From contig DGHQ01000029.1 of NCBI GenBank assembly GCA_002392915.1, positions 1 through 43,279 on the forward strand: a DNA stretch of 43,279 nt, read 5' to 3'. A program made the translations under genes and the position numbers. The notes under the pieces are model-generated. The model had not been told where the DNA came from, did no database searches, and saw only the letters and a list, made by a program, of their open reading frames with translations. Below, in pieces: positions 33,114-41,516 of this stretch (positions are counted from its first letter, which is position 1; the number at the start of each line of letters is the position of its first letter). Source of the stretch: Bacteroidales bacterium UBA3844. Lineage in GTDB: Bacteria; Bacteroidota; Bacteroidia; Bacteroidales; Paludibacteraceae.

Positions 33114-35114
33114 ATGTCTATGGACGATAAAGATTTGATATTCTCGTTGCGTGCCGAACTTGATGCTCATAATTATAAGTATTATGTGCTGTCTGCTCCT
33201 GAAATCTCAGATCAGGAGTTCGACGAGAAGATGCACCAACTTATAGAACTTGAGCAGAAGCATCCTGAGTTGTTTGATGCCAATTCTCCTACCCAACGTG
33301 TGGGAAGCGATATTAGTAAGGCATTCACTCAGGTTAAACATAGATATCCTATGCTTTCCCTTGGAAATACATATTCAAAGGAGGAGGTTCAAGATTTCTA
33401 TAATCGTGTCAGCCGGGCTCTTGAGGGAGAAAAGTTTGAGATCGTTTGTGAATTGAAATTCGACGGTACTTCTATCTCTCTTACGTATGAGAACGGAGAA
33501 TTTGTCCGTGCAGTCACACGTGGTGATGGAGAAAAGGGTGATGATGTGACAGACAATGTGCGAACTATCCGTACAATTCCGTTGAAACTGAAGGGTGATT
33601 ATCCTCAGTCGTTGGAGATGCGTGGTGAGATACTTATGCCTTGGGCTGTCTTTGATGAACTTAACCAGGAACGCGAGGCTGAAGGTGAACCGTTGTTTGC
33701 CAACCCACGTAATGCTGCTTCCGGAACTCTGAAACAACGTAATTCAGCTGAAGTGGCGCGTCGCAAACTTGACGCATATCTATATTATGTTTTGGGTGAG
33801 GACATTCCTACGCTTTCTCATTCCGATAATCTTGCCCACGCTAAAAAGTGGGGATTCAAGATTTCAGATGCATATAAAGTCTGCAATAATGTAGACGAAG
33901 TGTTTGAGTTTATCAACTATTGGGATATAGAAAGAAAGAATCTTCCATTTGCTACAGATGGAATTGTTCTTAAAGTTAACTCTATCGCACAACAGGAACA
34001 ACTTGGACTTACGGCTAAATCTCCACGTTGGGCTATAGCGTATAAGTTTAAGGCGGAACGTGAGTGCACACGTCTTAACGAGATCACTTACCAAGTGGGC
34101 AGAACCGGTATAGTGACTCCAGTAGCCAATCTTGAGCCAGTGCAACTTGCTGGTACTGTGGTGAAACGCGCATCGCTCCATAATGCTGATATTATAGAAA
34201 GTCTGGATCTCCATGTCGGCGATTACGTCTATGTGGAGAAAGGTGGTGAGATTATCCCGAAGATTGTTGGTGTCAACACGGAAATGAGAAATTCTGACGC
34301 CGCGGAAAAAGTGAAATTTATCACACATTGTCCTGAATGTGGTGCCGAGTTAGTAAGAGTGGAAGGCGAGGCAGCACATCGTTGTCCCAATGAAAACAGC
34401 TGTTTCCCACAGATTGTCGGAAGAATTCTTCATTTTGTCTCACGTAAGGCGATGAACATTACTATTGGTAATGAATCGATAGAGTTGTTGCTTAAACGCA
34501 ATCTAATTAAAGATGCGTCAGACTTATATGCACTTAAAGTTGATGATTTAAAGGATCTTCCTTTGTGGGGTGAAAAAAGTGCCAACAATTTGATAAACAG
34601 CATCAAAGAATCGTTGTCTGTGCCATACGACAGAGTGCTCTATGCAATCGGAATCCGCACTGTCGGAGCTTCAATGGCAAAAAAACTTGCAGCTGAATTG
34701 AAGTCAATAGATGCGTTAAAAGCAGCGTCTATCGAACAATTGGTTCAGATTGATGAGATAGGCGAGGGTATCGCTCAGCAGATCGTCGCATTTTTTGCAG
34801 ATGAGAAAAATGTCGCATTTATTGAGCGACTGAGGGGGTACGGACTTCAGTTAGAAGCTGTTGAAAGCAACACCGTCGTCAGCGATAAACTTGCGGGAAA
34901 GACAATTGTGGTTAGTGGCGTGTTTGAAAAATACTCACGTGATGAGATTAAAGAGCTGATAGAGGCAAACGGTGGCAAAAATGCAACGTCTATCAGCAAG
35001 AAGACATCTTTTGTTGTGGCTGGAGACAATATGGGACCAGCCAAGCAGGCAAAGTGTGAGTCATTAGGAGTTAAGATAATTACAGAAGCTGAATTTGATG
35101 CTTTGTTAAACTAG
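33114..35114 (+). CDS. ligA: NAD-dependent DNA ligase LigA
   Basis: A 667-residue replicative ligase that seals nicks using NAD+. The adenylated lysine is Lys115 in CELKFDG. The NAD-binding Ia region at the start reads HNYKYYVLSAPEISDQEFDE. A zinc finger follows the OB domain, beginning CPECG (Cys406) and continuing to HRCPNENSC. Helix-hairpin-helix repeats (about 500-590) lead to the C-terminal BRCT (about 595-667), which begins GKTIVVSGVFEKYSRDEIK. The start at 33114 is preferred over upstream in-frame codons inside the preceding gene; 33120 is also possible. Essential in most bacteria. Confidence 0.96.
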   Translation: MSMDDKDLIFSLRAELDAHNYKYYVLSAPEISDQEFDEKMHQLIELEQKHPELFDANSPTQRVGSDISKAFTQVKHRYPMLSLGNTYSKEEVQDFYNRVSRALEGEKFEIVCELKFDGTSISLTYENGEFVRAVTRGDGEKGDDVTDNVRTIRTIPLKLKGDYPQSLEMRGEILMPWAVFDELNQEREAEGEPLFANPRNAASGTLKQRNSAEVARRKLDAYLYYVLGEDIPTLSHSDNLAHAKKWGFKISDAYKVCNNVDEVFEFINYWDIERKNLPFATDGIVLKVNSIAQQEQLGLTAKSPRWAIAYKFKAERECTRLNEITYQVGRTGIVTPVANLEPVQLAGTVVKRASLHNADIIESLDLHVGDYVYVEKGGEIIPKIVGVNTEMRNSDAAEKVKFITHCPECGAELVRVEGEAAHRCPNENSCFPQIVGRILHFVSRKAMNITIGNESIELLLKRNLIKDASDLYALKVDDLKDLPLWGEKSANNLINSIKESLSVPYDRVLYAIGIRTVGASMAKKLAAELKSIDALKAASIEQLVQIDEIGEGIAQQIVAFFADEKNVAFIERLRGYGLQLEAVESNTVVSDKLAGKTIVVSGVFEKYSRDEIKELIEANGGKNATSISKKTSFVVAGDNMGPAKQAKCESLGVKIITEAEFDALLN

Positions 35115-35120
35115 TAAACT

Positions 35121-35669
35121 ATGTTTGAGGGTTTAAAAAAGAAATATATCGACTGGGAAATAAGTAAGTTGTGGAAGAATAAAAAACGCAACAAACAGTT
35201 TTTGAACTGGCAAGAGGTGAAAAAGGTTATTCTTCTTTACGACAGATCTACTTTGAAACCAGATCTTTTGAAACAAATCTTTGCCATACTTGATGGAAAA
35301 CAGGTTATGGCATGGACTGTTGTTGAGAAGGATGAGTTTAAGAAGGAAACCATCAATATAGCGATGATGGCACCAAACGAATGGAATTTGCTGATGAAAC
35401 CAAAAGATTTCGTATTGTCGAGATTCAACAGTTTTGAAGCCGATATTCTTATAGATTTGACAATGCAAGAGATATTGCCTTTGAAATATCTCCATGCAGT
35501 GTCTGATGTCAAATGTCGTTGTGGTTTGTCTCGTTTTGGTGATATTACTGATTTCTCAATAGACAGAACTCCTAATATGAAAGAGATGGATCTGCTTAAT
35601 CAGATTATCCATTATATGACAATTATCAATCAAAAAGAGAAGAAACTCGAAAGGGAGATGGTTGAGTGA
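35121..35669 (+). CDS. DUF6913-like small protein
   Basis: A 182-residue cytoplasmic protein of a family I know only as an uncharacterised one in Bacteroidetes. It is Lys-rich at the start (KKKYIDWEISKLWKNKKRNK), then has strands and helices without membrane segments. Conserved-looking features are FNSFEADILIDLTMQEILPL and the adjacent HAVSDVKCRCGLS. The gene starts 7 bp after ligA, so the two are co-transcribed, hinting at a housekeeping function. The family name is tentative. Confidence 0.65.
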   Translation: MFEGLKKKYIDWEISKLWKNKKRNKQFLNWQEVKKVILLYDRSTLKPDLLKQIFAILDGKQVMAWTVVEKDEFKKETINIAMMAPNEWNLLMKPKDFVLSRFNSFEADILIDLTMQEILPLKYLHAVSDVKCRCGLSRFGDITDFSIDRTPNMKEMDLLNQIIHYMTIINQKEKKLEREMVE

Positions 35670-35749
35670 TATAAAAGTTGAGAAAATGATTTGTTCCTAT
35701 AGTTTAATTTGATTACTAGACTTTTCTTCATTTACTAACTATATTTTTG

Positions 35750-36541
35750 ATGAAATTTACGATAGTCACTCCGATATATAACACAGACATTTATATTAAA
35801 CGTTGTGTAGAAAGTGTTGTAAGACAAACAGAAACAGATTGGGAATGGATTTTTGTTGATGATTGTAGTACGGACAATTCTATTTGTGTTGTTAAAGATA
35901 TTGTTTCAGAATTTTCTATCGCTGATAAAGTCAGATTTCTTAAAACAGAAAAAAATTCAGGACCTGGAGAGGCGAGAAATGTTGGATTACGAATGGCTCT
36001 AGGAACTTATATAGTTTTTATAGATTCGGATGATTGGATTGAGCCAAATTATTTGGAATTATTGCATTCTGCCATGGCTGATACTATGGATTTTTCTTAT
36101 TGTCAAGCTTTGGAACATAATGGAAATATGAAAAAAATGTTGGTAAATCCACATTATTCGTCACAAAAGCAATTGTTATGCGGTTATGTGGGCAGAATAT
36201 GGACATGTATGTTTCGAACTTCTTTTTTAAGAGAAAACAATATTGAGTTTCCCCCATACAGAGCGGCTGAAGATAGTGCTTTTTTTGCGGCATGTATAAT
36301 TGCCACAGATAAGATAGCTTCAATCGAAAATGTCTTATACCATTATGTGTTTTATCCTCAATCGGTCAGCCATAAACATGATCCATACAAGACACAGCAA
36401 AAAAAAGCTTCGTTTAAATGGCTAATAAAGTATGCTAAAGATAAAGGTTTGTTTAGTACATTTGCGTTACAACTTTCATTTATATATTTAAAAAAGGCTA
36501 TAGCTGTGCCATTTATGGAAAGAATAAAAAAATTGTTATAA
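35750..36541 (+). CDS. Family 2 glycosyltransferase
   Basis: A 263-residue GT-A fold transferase. The nucleotide-sugar half starts with FTIVTPIYNTDIYIKRCVES. It has the family WIFVDDCSTDNS (DD at about 37-38) and the DSDDW acceptor of the metal ion (about 89-93). The C-terminal half continues to a Lys-rich end. The acceptor is unknown. The start at the ATG (35750) is preferred to a TTG one codon earlier. It is separated by 80 bp from the DUF6913-like gene, and its end overlaps the end of the opposite CgeB-like gene by 6 bp, so the stop codons interlock. Confidence 0.88.
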   Translation: MKFTIVTPIYNTDIYIKRCVESVVRQTETDWEWIFVDDCSTDNSICVVKDIVSEFSIADKVRFLKTEKNSGPGEARNVGLRMALGTYIVFIDSDDWIEPNYLELLHSAMADTMDFSYCQALEHNGNMKKMLVNPHYSSQKQLLCGYVGRIWTCMFRTSFLRENNIEFPPYRAAEDSAFFAACIIATDKIASIENVLYHYVFYPQSVSHKHDPYKTQQKKASFKWLIKYAKDKGLFSTFALQLSFIYLKKAIAVPFMERIKKLL

Positions 36542-37558
36542 TCCAATTTTTTCTAAAATCTGTTTTGCTCGTATATTGAAGGTGTGATTTTTTATAACAA
36601 TATCGTAGGCGGCTTCAATTTCTTTTTCATGATTGGTCTCTAATCCTTTTTTCAGTAAATCAATCATTTCTGTTTCGTTGTGGTACAATCCAATTTCACC
36701 ATTAGGGAATAATGATGATATAAATGGATTTGTGTCGCATACTTGGTAGCATTTTGCTCCACATGTTTCAAATAATCTTTGATTTGCACCGTCAAATGTT
36801 TGAGCATGGTGAATATTTAGTGCCACTTTTGAGCGGGCAAACAAATCATTTACTTCCGAAGGTGTTATATTCTTATTTAGGAATATGTTTCTGTATCTTC
36901 TAAAAATACATTTTATTGGATTTTTAAAGAATGGCTTATAATAGCCATAAAAAAGAATTTTTTTATCGGGAAATGTTTGCGCGACTTTCTCCAACAACTT
37001 GATTCTGTGGACGCTTGTATAGATAGTTCCTACAAAAAGTATATCAATGTCTTTCTCTTTGTTTTGTGGATAATAAACATTAGTGTCATTGGCTAATGGT
37101 AAAAAGTATGCAGTTTTTCCTTCTTTTGCATAATATTCCACATCTTTTTTCTCAAAACAAAAAAAGGCGTCACAATGGTCGATATGTGATATGCACTGTT
37201 TCCTGTCAGGACGTAGTATACTATCGTACATCCATATTGCAACTTTAGCTTTGTTGTTTCTGAAATAGTCTAACGTATCATCGTATAAAATAGTTCCATT
37301 GTAAATGAAGATGAAATCTGGGGAGATTTCGTCGAAAACTCTTTTTATATATTCATTGTATTTGTCACAACTTTTTTTGTAGAGTTTTTCTCGTTGTGAT
37401 TCAGTTGCAAATTTTCTCTTCCACTTCAGAATTCCTTTAAATGGGTGGATTGGTTCATCATATGTCTCAATGTGAACATTATGTCCTAAAGCCTTAAATG
37501 CATTTCCTATGCTCTCCTGATAACCAAAGAATGGAGCGGATATGATTAATATTTGCAT
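36536..37558 (-). CDS. CgeB-like glycosyltransferase (GT-B)
   Basis: A 340-residue transferase. It opens MQILIISAPFFGYQESIGNA, continues with a Rossmann-like half, and has DIDILFVGTIY in the middle as the start of the second half. The sugar-nucleotide region carries the FDGANQRLFETCGAKCYQV block and the conserved closing KNHTFNIRAKQILEKIG. It resembles CgeB/DUF3880-type proteins of spore-coat and glycan clusters. The start at 37558 overlaps the epimerase stop by 13 bp; it is last in the five-gene glycan operon. Confidence 0.8.
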   Translation of the reverse strand: MQILIISAPFFGYQESIGNAFKALGHNVHIETYDEPIHPFKGILKWKRKFATESQREKLYKKSCDKYNEYIKRVFDEISPDFIFIYNGTILYDDTLDYFRNNKAKVAIWMYDSILRPDRKQCISHIDHCDAFFCFEKKDVEYYAKEGKTAYFLPLANDTNVYYPQNKEKDIDILFVGTIYTSVHRIKLLEKVAQTFPDKKILFYGYYKPFFKNPIKCIFRRYRNIFLNKNITPSEVNDLFARSKVALNIHHAQTFDGANQRLFETCGAKCYQVCDTNPFISSLFPNGEIGLYHNETEMIDLLKKGLETNHEKEIEAAYDIVIKNHTFNIRAKQILEKIGL

Positions 37559-38367
37559 ATTTTTCTGATTTTTGTATTGTCTCCGTAGACACATGGTGAA
37601 TCGTATGGTCTGTCGGGATAAGCACCATATTCCAACTTGATGTCTAAATGGTTCTCTTTAATGAAAGATTCTACAGCATTAGCTAATGATACAGGAATGC
37701 CACTGCAACAATTTATTATTCCATCTATCTCTTTTTGCTCCGTTACAGCTACAATTTGTTTTACTAAATCGTTGACATTTAGAAAATCATATTTGTTGTT
37801 TCCTGTAGTGAATGGAAATGTTTTTTTTCCTGCAGTATTAGCTTCAAGTAACTTGGTAAAGATAGAATGGTTTCTTAAATCATCACCATATATATAGAAC
37901 CCTCTAATCCATTGAAGAATGCAATCTTTATTTTTTATGTATAAAAATAAACTTTGACGCAGTGCATTTTTGGCAATTCCATAAGCAGACAAAGGATTGC
38001 ATGGCGTGTTTTCGTCAATTGCACCTTCATGATATCCGACTTCATGCATTGTGCCCATAACAACTAATTGTTTTAGTCCGTTGTCTATTAGATATGTCAG
38101 AAATCTGTAATGAGAAGATAAATCCCCCATTTGCCTAGGAGAATTGTGTACAAAACCATCTCTCCAAGCAAAATGGATACAGATATCAATCTCAGGAATA
38201 CTGTCATGGAAGTCATTGTCTAGTATATTACAGCTTATGTATTTTGCTCTACTATCGATATTTTTGTTGTTAATATCAACAGCATAAACTTCATGACCGT
38301 TATCCAGTAATTTCTGAGTCGTGTGACTTCCAAGATATCCGTTGGCTCCTGTAACTAAAATTCTCAT
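37546..38367 (-). CDS. NAD-dependent sugar epimerase/dehydratase (extended SDR)
   Basis: A 273-residue extended short-chain dehydrogenase. The dinucleotide site is TGANGYLGS (6-14), followed by an acidic residue (YAVDIN) that favours NAD. The catalytic SAYGIAK provides Tyr and Lys of the YxxxK motif. Mid-protein motifs include HFAWRDG and the substrate region DFLNVNDL-like KYDFLNVNDLV. It would modify a nucleotide sugar, for example by 4-epimerisation, dehydration or reduction; the exact reaction is unknown. It has 44 bp to the acetyltransferase gene upstream. Confidence 0.88.
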   Translation of the reverse strand: MRILVTGANGYLGSHTTQKLLDNGHEVYAVDINNKNIDSRAKYISCNILDNDFHDSIPEIDICIHFAWRDGFVHNSPRQMGDLSSHYRFLTYLIDNGLKQLVVMGTMHEVGYHEGAIDENTPCNPLSAYGIAKNALRQSLFLYIKNKDCILQWIRGFYIYGDDLRNHSIFTKLLEANTAGKKTFPFTTGNNKYDFLNVNDLVKQIVAVTEQKEIDGIINCCSGIPVSLANAVESFIKENHLDIKLEYGAYPDRPYDSPCVYGDNTKIRKICKY

Positions 38368-38411
38368 TTAACAAAAAAATTATTTACAAATTTAGATAAA
38401 ATAATCCAAAT

Positions 38412-38978
38412 TCATTCAACTTTTTCCCATTTACGGGTCTTAAAATTATATTTTTTTATTACTCTGGCTGGTGCTCCTACCGCAATGGTATAGTCTGGAA
38501 TGTCATGTGTCACGACTGAATTTGCTCCTATAACGCTATTCTTACCTATACTTGCACCTATAATGCAGACATTCTCACCTATCCATGAACCTTCTTTAAT
38601 TATGATGGTTTTGCATTGTTTTATGGGTTGATTTTGTATTGGGATGTCAGGATTGTCGTATGTGTGCTGGTTGTCTGAAATATATACTTTATCTGCAGTA
38701 AGCACATTGTCTTCTATTATTATGCTTTTGGTTGAGTAGATATGGTTTATATTTCCAATGTTACAATTATTGCCTATTTTTATTATTGATTCACTCCCAG
38801 TTAACGGCATTGAAGCAATCCAACTATTGTATCCTATTATAGTATTCCTGCCTATAGTTATTCTTTTGAATCCTTCTATTTTCATTGGATCTTTAATTTT
38901 ACTTCCGTATCCAAATCCTTTGAAAATAATTGGATATATAAGTCGTGCGTTTATTATATCTATAATTCTGCTAATCAT
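38412..38978 (-). CDS. Hexapeptide-repeat acyltransferase
   Basis: A 188-residue left-handed beta-helix transferase, probably O- or N-acetylating a sugar. Hexapeptide repeats start near residue 36 (IKGF through RITIGRNTIIGY) and resume after a loop at IIIKEGSWIGENVCIIGAS, ending IGKNSVIGANSVVTHDIP. The family's catalytic His lies in the loop near SDNQHTYDNP. The closing AVGAPARVIKKY is typical of the maltose/serine acetyltransferase group. Its start overlaps the stop of the GT gene by 4 bp. Confidence 0.9.
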   Translation of the reverse strand: MISRIIDIINARLIYPIIFKGFGYGSKIKDPMKIEGFKRITIGRNTIIGYNSWIASMPLTGSESIIKIGNNCNIGNINHIYSTKSIIIEDNVLTADKVYISDNQHTYDNPDIPIQNQPIKQCKTIIIKEGSWIGENVCIIGASIGKNSVIGANSVVTHDIPDYTIAVGAPARVIKKYNFKTRKWEKVE

Positions 38979-40258
38979 TTTGTTATTTCTTTTGAATAGT
39001 TGTTTATGCCAATCCCAATATTGTATTCTAGTATTTTTTTTATATTATTATAAAGCACATCTGCGTTGTCAGAGTAGATTTTAAATGCCTCTATTTTTGC
39101 AAGTAATTCTTTTTTGCTTGCAAATTTGTCATCTAGCCCGGTGAACTGCATGTTGGTCTCAATATCCCATCTAAACGCGATTAGTCCATGATATAGACAT
39201 TCGTAATATGAAGAAGTGTTGTGAGTAATAGCAAAGTCGAATTTGGCGCTAGATAGAAGATCTTTAATTCCTATTGTTTTGTCGATGATATTGATCTTGC
39301 TTTTGGAAAAGTCATATCGCTTGCTGATTTTTGATAATGGATGGGGCTTGATTGAGAATTCTATGCCTGTTTCTTCACTGATTTCTTCCAATATAGGCAG
39401 TAGAGACAAAAATGATTCGTCATATGTGGATATGCCATTTAAAACAAGACATTTTTTGAATGTTAATTTAGGTTTTGCTGGAAGTCCTTTATATTTTGGA
39501 TGTCCAGTTATAGAAATTCTATTTTTGTCCAAAAGAAAATCTCTTACCAAATCTTCTTTTTGCTTTTCGCTCATAGCAAGAATGTTATGTGCTGTAATGT
39601 TGTCTCCATTTACAACATCATTGGCAATTTTTTGTTTATAGTTGCCAAAAAAACCATGGAAGATATGGAATGTATTAACCTTTTTGTTGTTGAAATACAT
39701 TGTCAAAGCAGATTCTGTGTATGCGGAAGAATTCAATGGAATATAACGTTTCCCATCAAGGTCCATTTTGTTAAATGTATATTCCAATTTGTCTATTAAT
39801 CGTGCGTAGAATGTGAATTTCGCAGCTAAGTAGAATTGTTGCAAAAAAAATACATTACGTATTTCTTCTTCTTTTCTTAGATGTTTTAAGAATTTGTAAA
39901 AACGAATTGGGTTAAAATATGGAATGAAATAATATTCTAATTTAGTGTACGAGGAATTTGGTATGTCGTTTTGTATGTTTTGAATTAATTGCTCATGGTC
40001 TTTGCGTCCTGGAACGTCACTTGTAAATAGATAGTCGTAATTACAAAATGTTTTTTTTATTTGTCTTAATTTTAATCTTTTGAATAGAATTTCCGCAAGT
40101 TTCCTTAAGGTTATTTTTCTATCATCAATAAATATTTCGATAAAATCTATGGCACATACAATTGCGAGATCAATACCATTGTAGTCGTATCTCAATTTAT
40201 TTTTCAAATTGAGATATTTGCGGTATGTTTTAAAGTTGATCGCTGATTCAAAACTCAT
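38975..40258 (-). CDS. Putative GT-B glycosyltransferase, possibly CMP-sugar dependent
   Basis: A 427-residue protein without signal or obvious membrane helices. The first half is Lys-rich and helical. The second half has features seen in bacterial GT-B enzymes using CMP- or CDP-linked donors: an FHGFFGNYKQ segment, GHPKY, then FSIKPHPLS (an HP motif), and HNTSSYYECLYHG (an SS motif followed by Glu). These are reminiscent of bacterial sialyltransferases and CDP-glycerol transferases, but I cannot assign a CAZy family. It is directly downstream of and coupled to the CMP-sugar synthetase (4 bp overlap), which fits a donor-transferase pair. Confidence 0.6.
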   Translation of the reverse strand: MSFESAINFKTYRKYLNLKNKLRYDYNGIDLAIVCAIDFIEIFIDDRKITLRKLAEILFKRLKLRQIKKTFCNYDYLFTSDVPGRKDHEQLIQNIQNDIPNSSYTKLEYYFIPYFNPIRFYKFLKHLRKEEEIRNVFFLQQFYLAAKFTFYARLIDKLEYTFNKMDLDGKRYIPLNSSAYTESALTMYFNNKKVNTFHIFHGFFGNYKQKIANDVVNGDNITAHNILAMSEKQKEDLVRDFLLDKNRISITGHPKYKGLPAKPKLTFKKCLVLNGISTYDESFLSLLPILEEISEETGIEFSIKPHPLSKISKRYDFSKSKINIIDKTIGIKDLLSSAKFDFAITHNTSSYYECLYHGLIAFRWDIETNMQFTGLDDKFASKKELLAKIEAFKIYSDNADVLYNNIKKILEYNIGIGINNYSKEITK

Positions 40259-40902
40259 AATTTTAGCTTGTTGGCCATTTGTTGTGCAAATTCAAAATCT
40301 TCTACATTATCTATGTCTATGCCTTCTATTTGGTCGACAACAGAGATATATGGATTGTCTCCGATTCTTTGATGCTTTTTTGTCCAAATTTCTTTTCTAA
40401 AAATAAAGAAGGCACTTGTCTCAATATATACTGGAGAGATGTCTTGTGTTCTTGGTATGGCTGTCAAACTATAATTCAAAGGCTTGCCTTCATACCATGC
40501 AAATGTTTGCTTCTTTTCTGCACTGAATGAAGAATCATATCCTTCAGTCATAACTTTGTTGACGGCAGTCTCTATTGTAGATGCTTTAATGAATGGTGAT
40601 GTTGTGTGTGCAAGAACATAAATATCTGCATCAACTTCACTTGTGAATGCGTCGTAAATTTCTTGCCCTAATGTTGTGTCTTGGTCAAGAGTTTCACTTC
40701 TTTTTAAAAATTTGACTCCTGATGGAAGTTCAGGAATGATTTCCTCACTACTACAATATGCATAAATTTCGTCAATATTTTTAACTTGTGTCAATGTTTT
40801 TAAAACATAGTATAGAAGTGGTCGTCCAGCTATAAGCTTCATGTTTTTTCCGACTACGCGTTTGCTATTTAGACGAATTGGAACAAATGCAACAGTTTTC
40901 AT
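40255..40902 (-). CDS. CMP-sugar synthetase (NeuA/PseF-like cytidylyltransferase)
   Basis: A 215-residue nucleotidyltransferase activating an acidic nine-carbon or related sugar with CTP. The N-terminal P-loop-like motif VPIRLNSKRVVGKN has the conserved Arg, Lys and GKN. Further features are AGRPLLYY, the DADIYVLAHTTSPF metal-ligand segment (about 93-106) and PVYIETSAFFIFRKE. The length fits NeuA/PseF better than KdsB. No synthase for sialic, legionaminic or pseudaminic acid is in the window, so the sugar is unknown. It is first in the glycan operon, behind a good promoter. Confidence 0.85.
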   Translation of the reverse strand: MKTVAFVPIRLNSKRVVGKNMKLIAGRPLLYYVLKTLTQVKNIDEIYAYCSSEEIIPELPSGVKFLKRSETLDQDTTLGQEIYDAFTSEVDADIYVLAHTTSPFIKASTIETAVNKVMTEGYDSSFSAEKKQTFAWYEGKPLNYSLTAIPRTQDISPVYIETSAFFIFRKEIWTKKHQRIGDNPYISVVDQIEGIDIDNVEDFEFAQQMANKLKL

Positions 40903-40921
40903 TTTTATCTAATTTTATATG

Positions 40922-40953
40922 CAAAATTATATAATTTTACCTTAAAACCGCAA
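40922..40953 (-). promoter_or_regulatory. Promoter of the five-gene surface-glycan operon
   Basis: On the minus strand TTG, 21 bp, then TAATTTTG, 20 bp before the first start codon. It matches the Bacteroidetes -33/-7 pattern. Confidence 0.55.
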
Positions 40954-41074
40954 TTTTGTCCTAAAATATCATAGCTCTATATATTAATTAACTTTAATAT
41001 TAAATTATACTTTGTTTATTTTGCTGAACGTTCAAAAAATGTTTTCTTTGCAATCAACTAATAAATATACTGAC

Positions 41075-41413
41075 ATGGGACTATTGAATATTTTTAAAAG
41101 TGTTTTGAGCAATTCTAACAATATTGCTTCAGTGATCAAGCTCCTTAATGGTAAAGTAGACGCAAAGAGTCTGGCAACAATCTTCGCTACTTATTTGTTG
41201 AAGAGCAAACTTGCTTCATCTTCATCGGCCGCCAATAGTGAGGCTGCTTCTTTCGCACAGCAGGTGGCTTCCGCTGTTAATCTTAGCCAGTGCTCTGGTA
41301 TCGGTGACGTGATCTCTAAGCTTACTGCTTCCGACAAGCAGGGTACAGATGATTTGGCTGCTAAGCTTACTCAGGCTGTCAACCTTATCAAGACTTTGAA
41401 CACAAAGGCATAA
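41075..41413 (+). CDS. Small Ala/Ser-rich protein of unknown function
   Basis: 112 residues from the chosen ATG; upstream in-frame codons would add up to 21 less likely residues. It starts MGLLNIFKSVLSNSNN, is rich in Ala, Ser, Leu and Lys, and is predicted to be mostly helical (LATIFATYLLKSKLA, AASFAQQVASAVNL, DDLAAKLTQAVNLIKTL). It has one Cys and no signal peptide. Codons look more restricted (CTT, GCT, AAG favoured) than in the flanking glycan genes. A strong terminator follows at 41439, so it is a single-gene transcript. I recognise no family. Confidence 0.7.
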   Translation: MGLLNIFKSVLSNSNNIASVIKLLNGKVDAKSLATIFATYLLKSKLASSSSAANSEAASFAQQVASAVNLSQCSGIGDVISKLTASDKQGTDDLAAKLTQAVNLIKTLNTKA

Positions 41414-41438
41414 GATTTCATCTGGAATGAATTAATCG

Positions 41439-41467
41439 GAGACGTTGCGTGCAGCGTCTCTTTTTAT
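41439..41467 (+). terminator. Intrinsic terminator of the Ala/Ser-rich small gene
   Basis: GAGACGTTG pairs with CAGCGTCTC (one G-T) around a tight loop, followed by a T-rich run. It lies 25 bp past the stop codon. Confidence 0.8.
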
Positions 41468-41471
41468 TTTT

Positions 41472-41479
41472 TATCTTTG
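41472..41479 (+). promoter_or_regulatory. Candidate -7 element of the second GT2 gene
   Basis: TATCTTTG fits TAnnTTTG, 37 bp upstream of the start at 41517, just past the preceding terminator. The -33 box is not convincing. Confidence 0.4.
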
Positions 41480-41516
41480 CATTGATTAAGCATTTTCTAA
41501 TTTTGCATTTGTTTAT

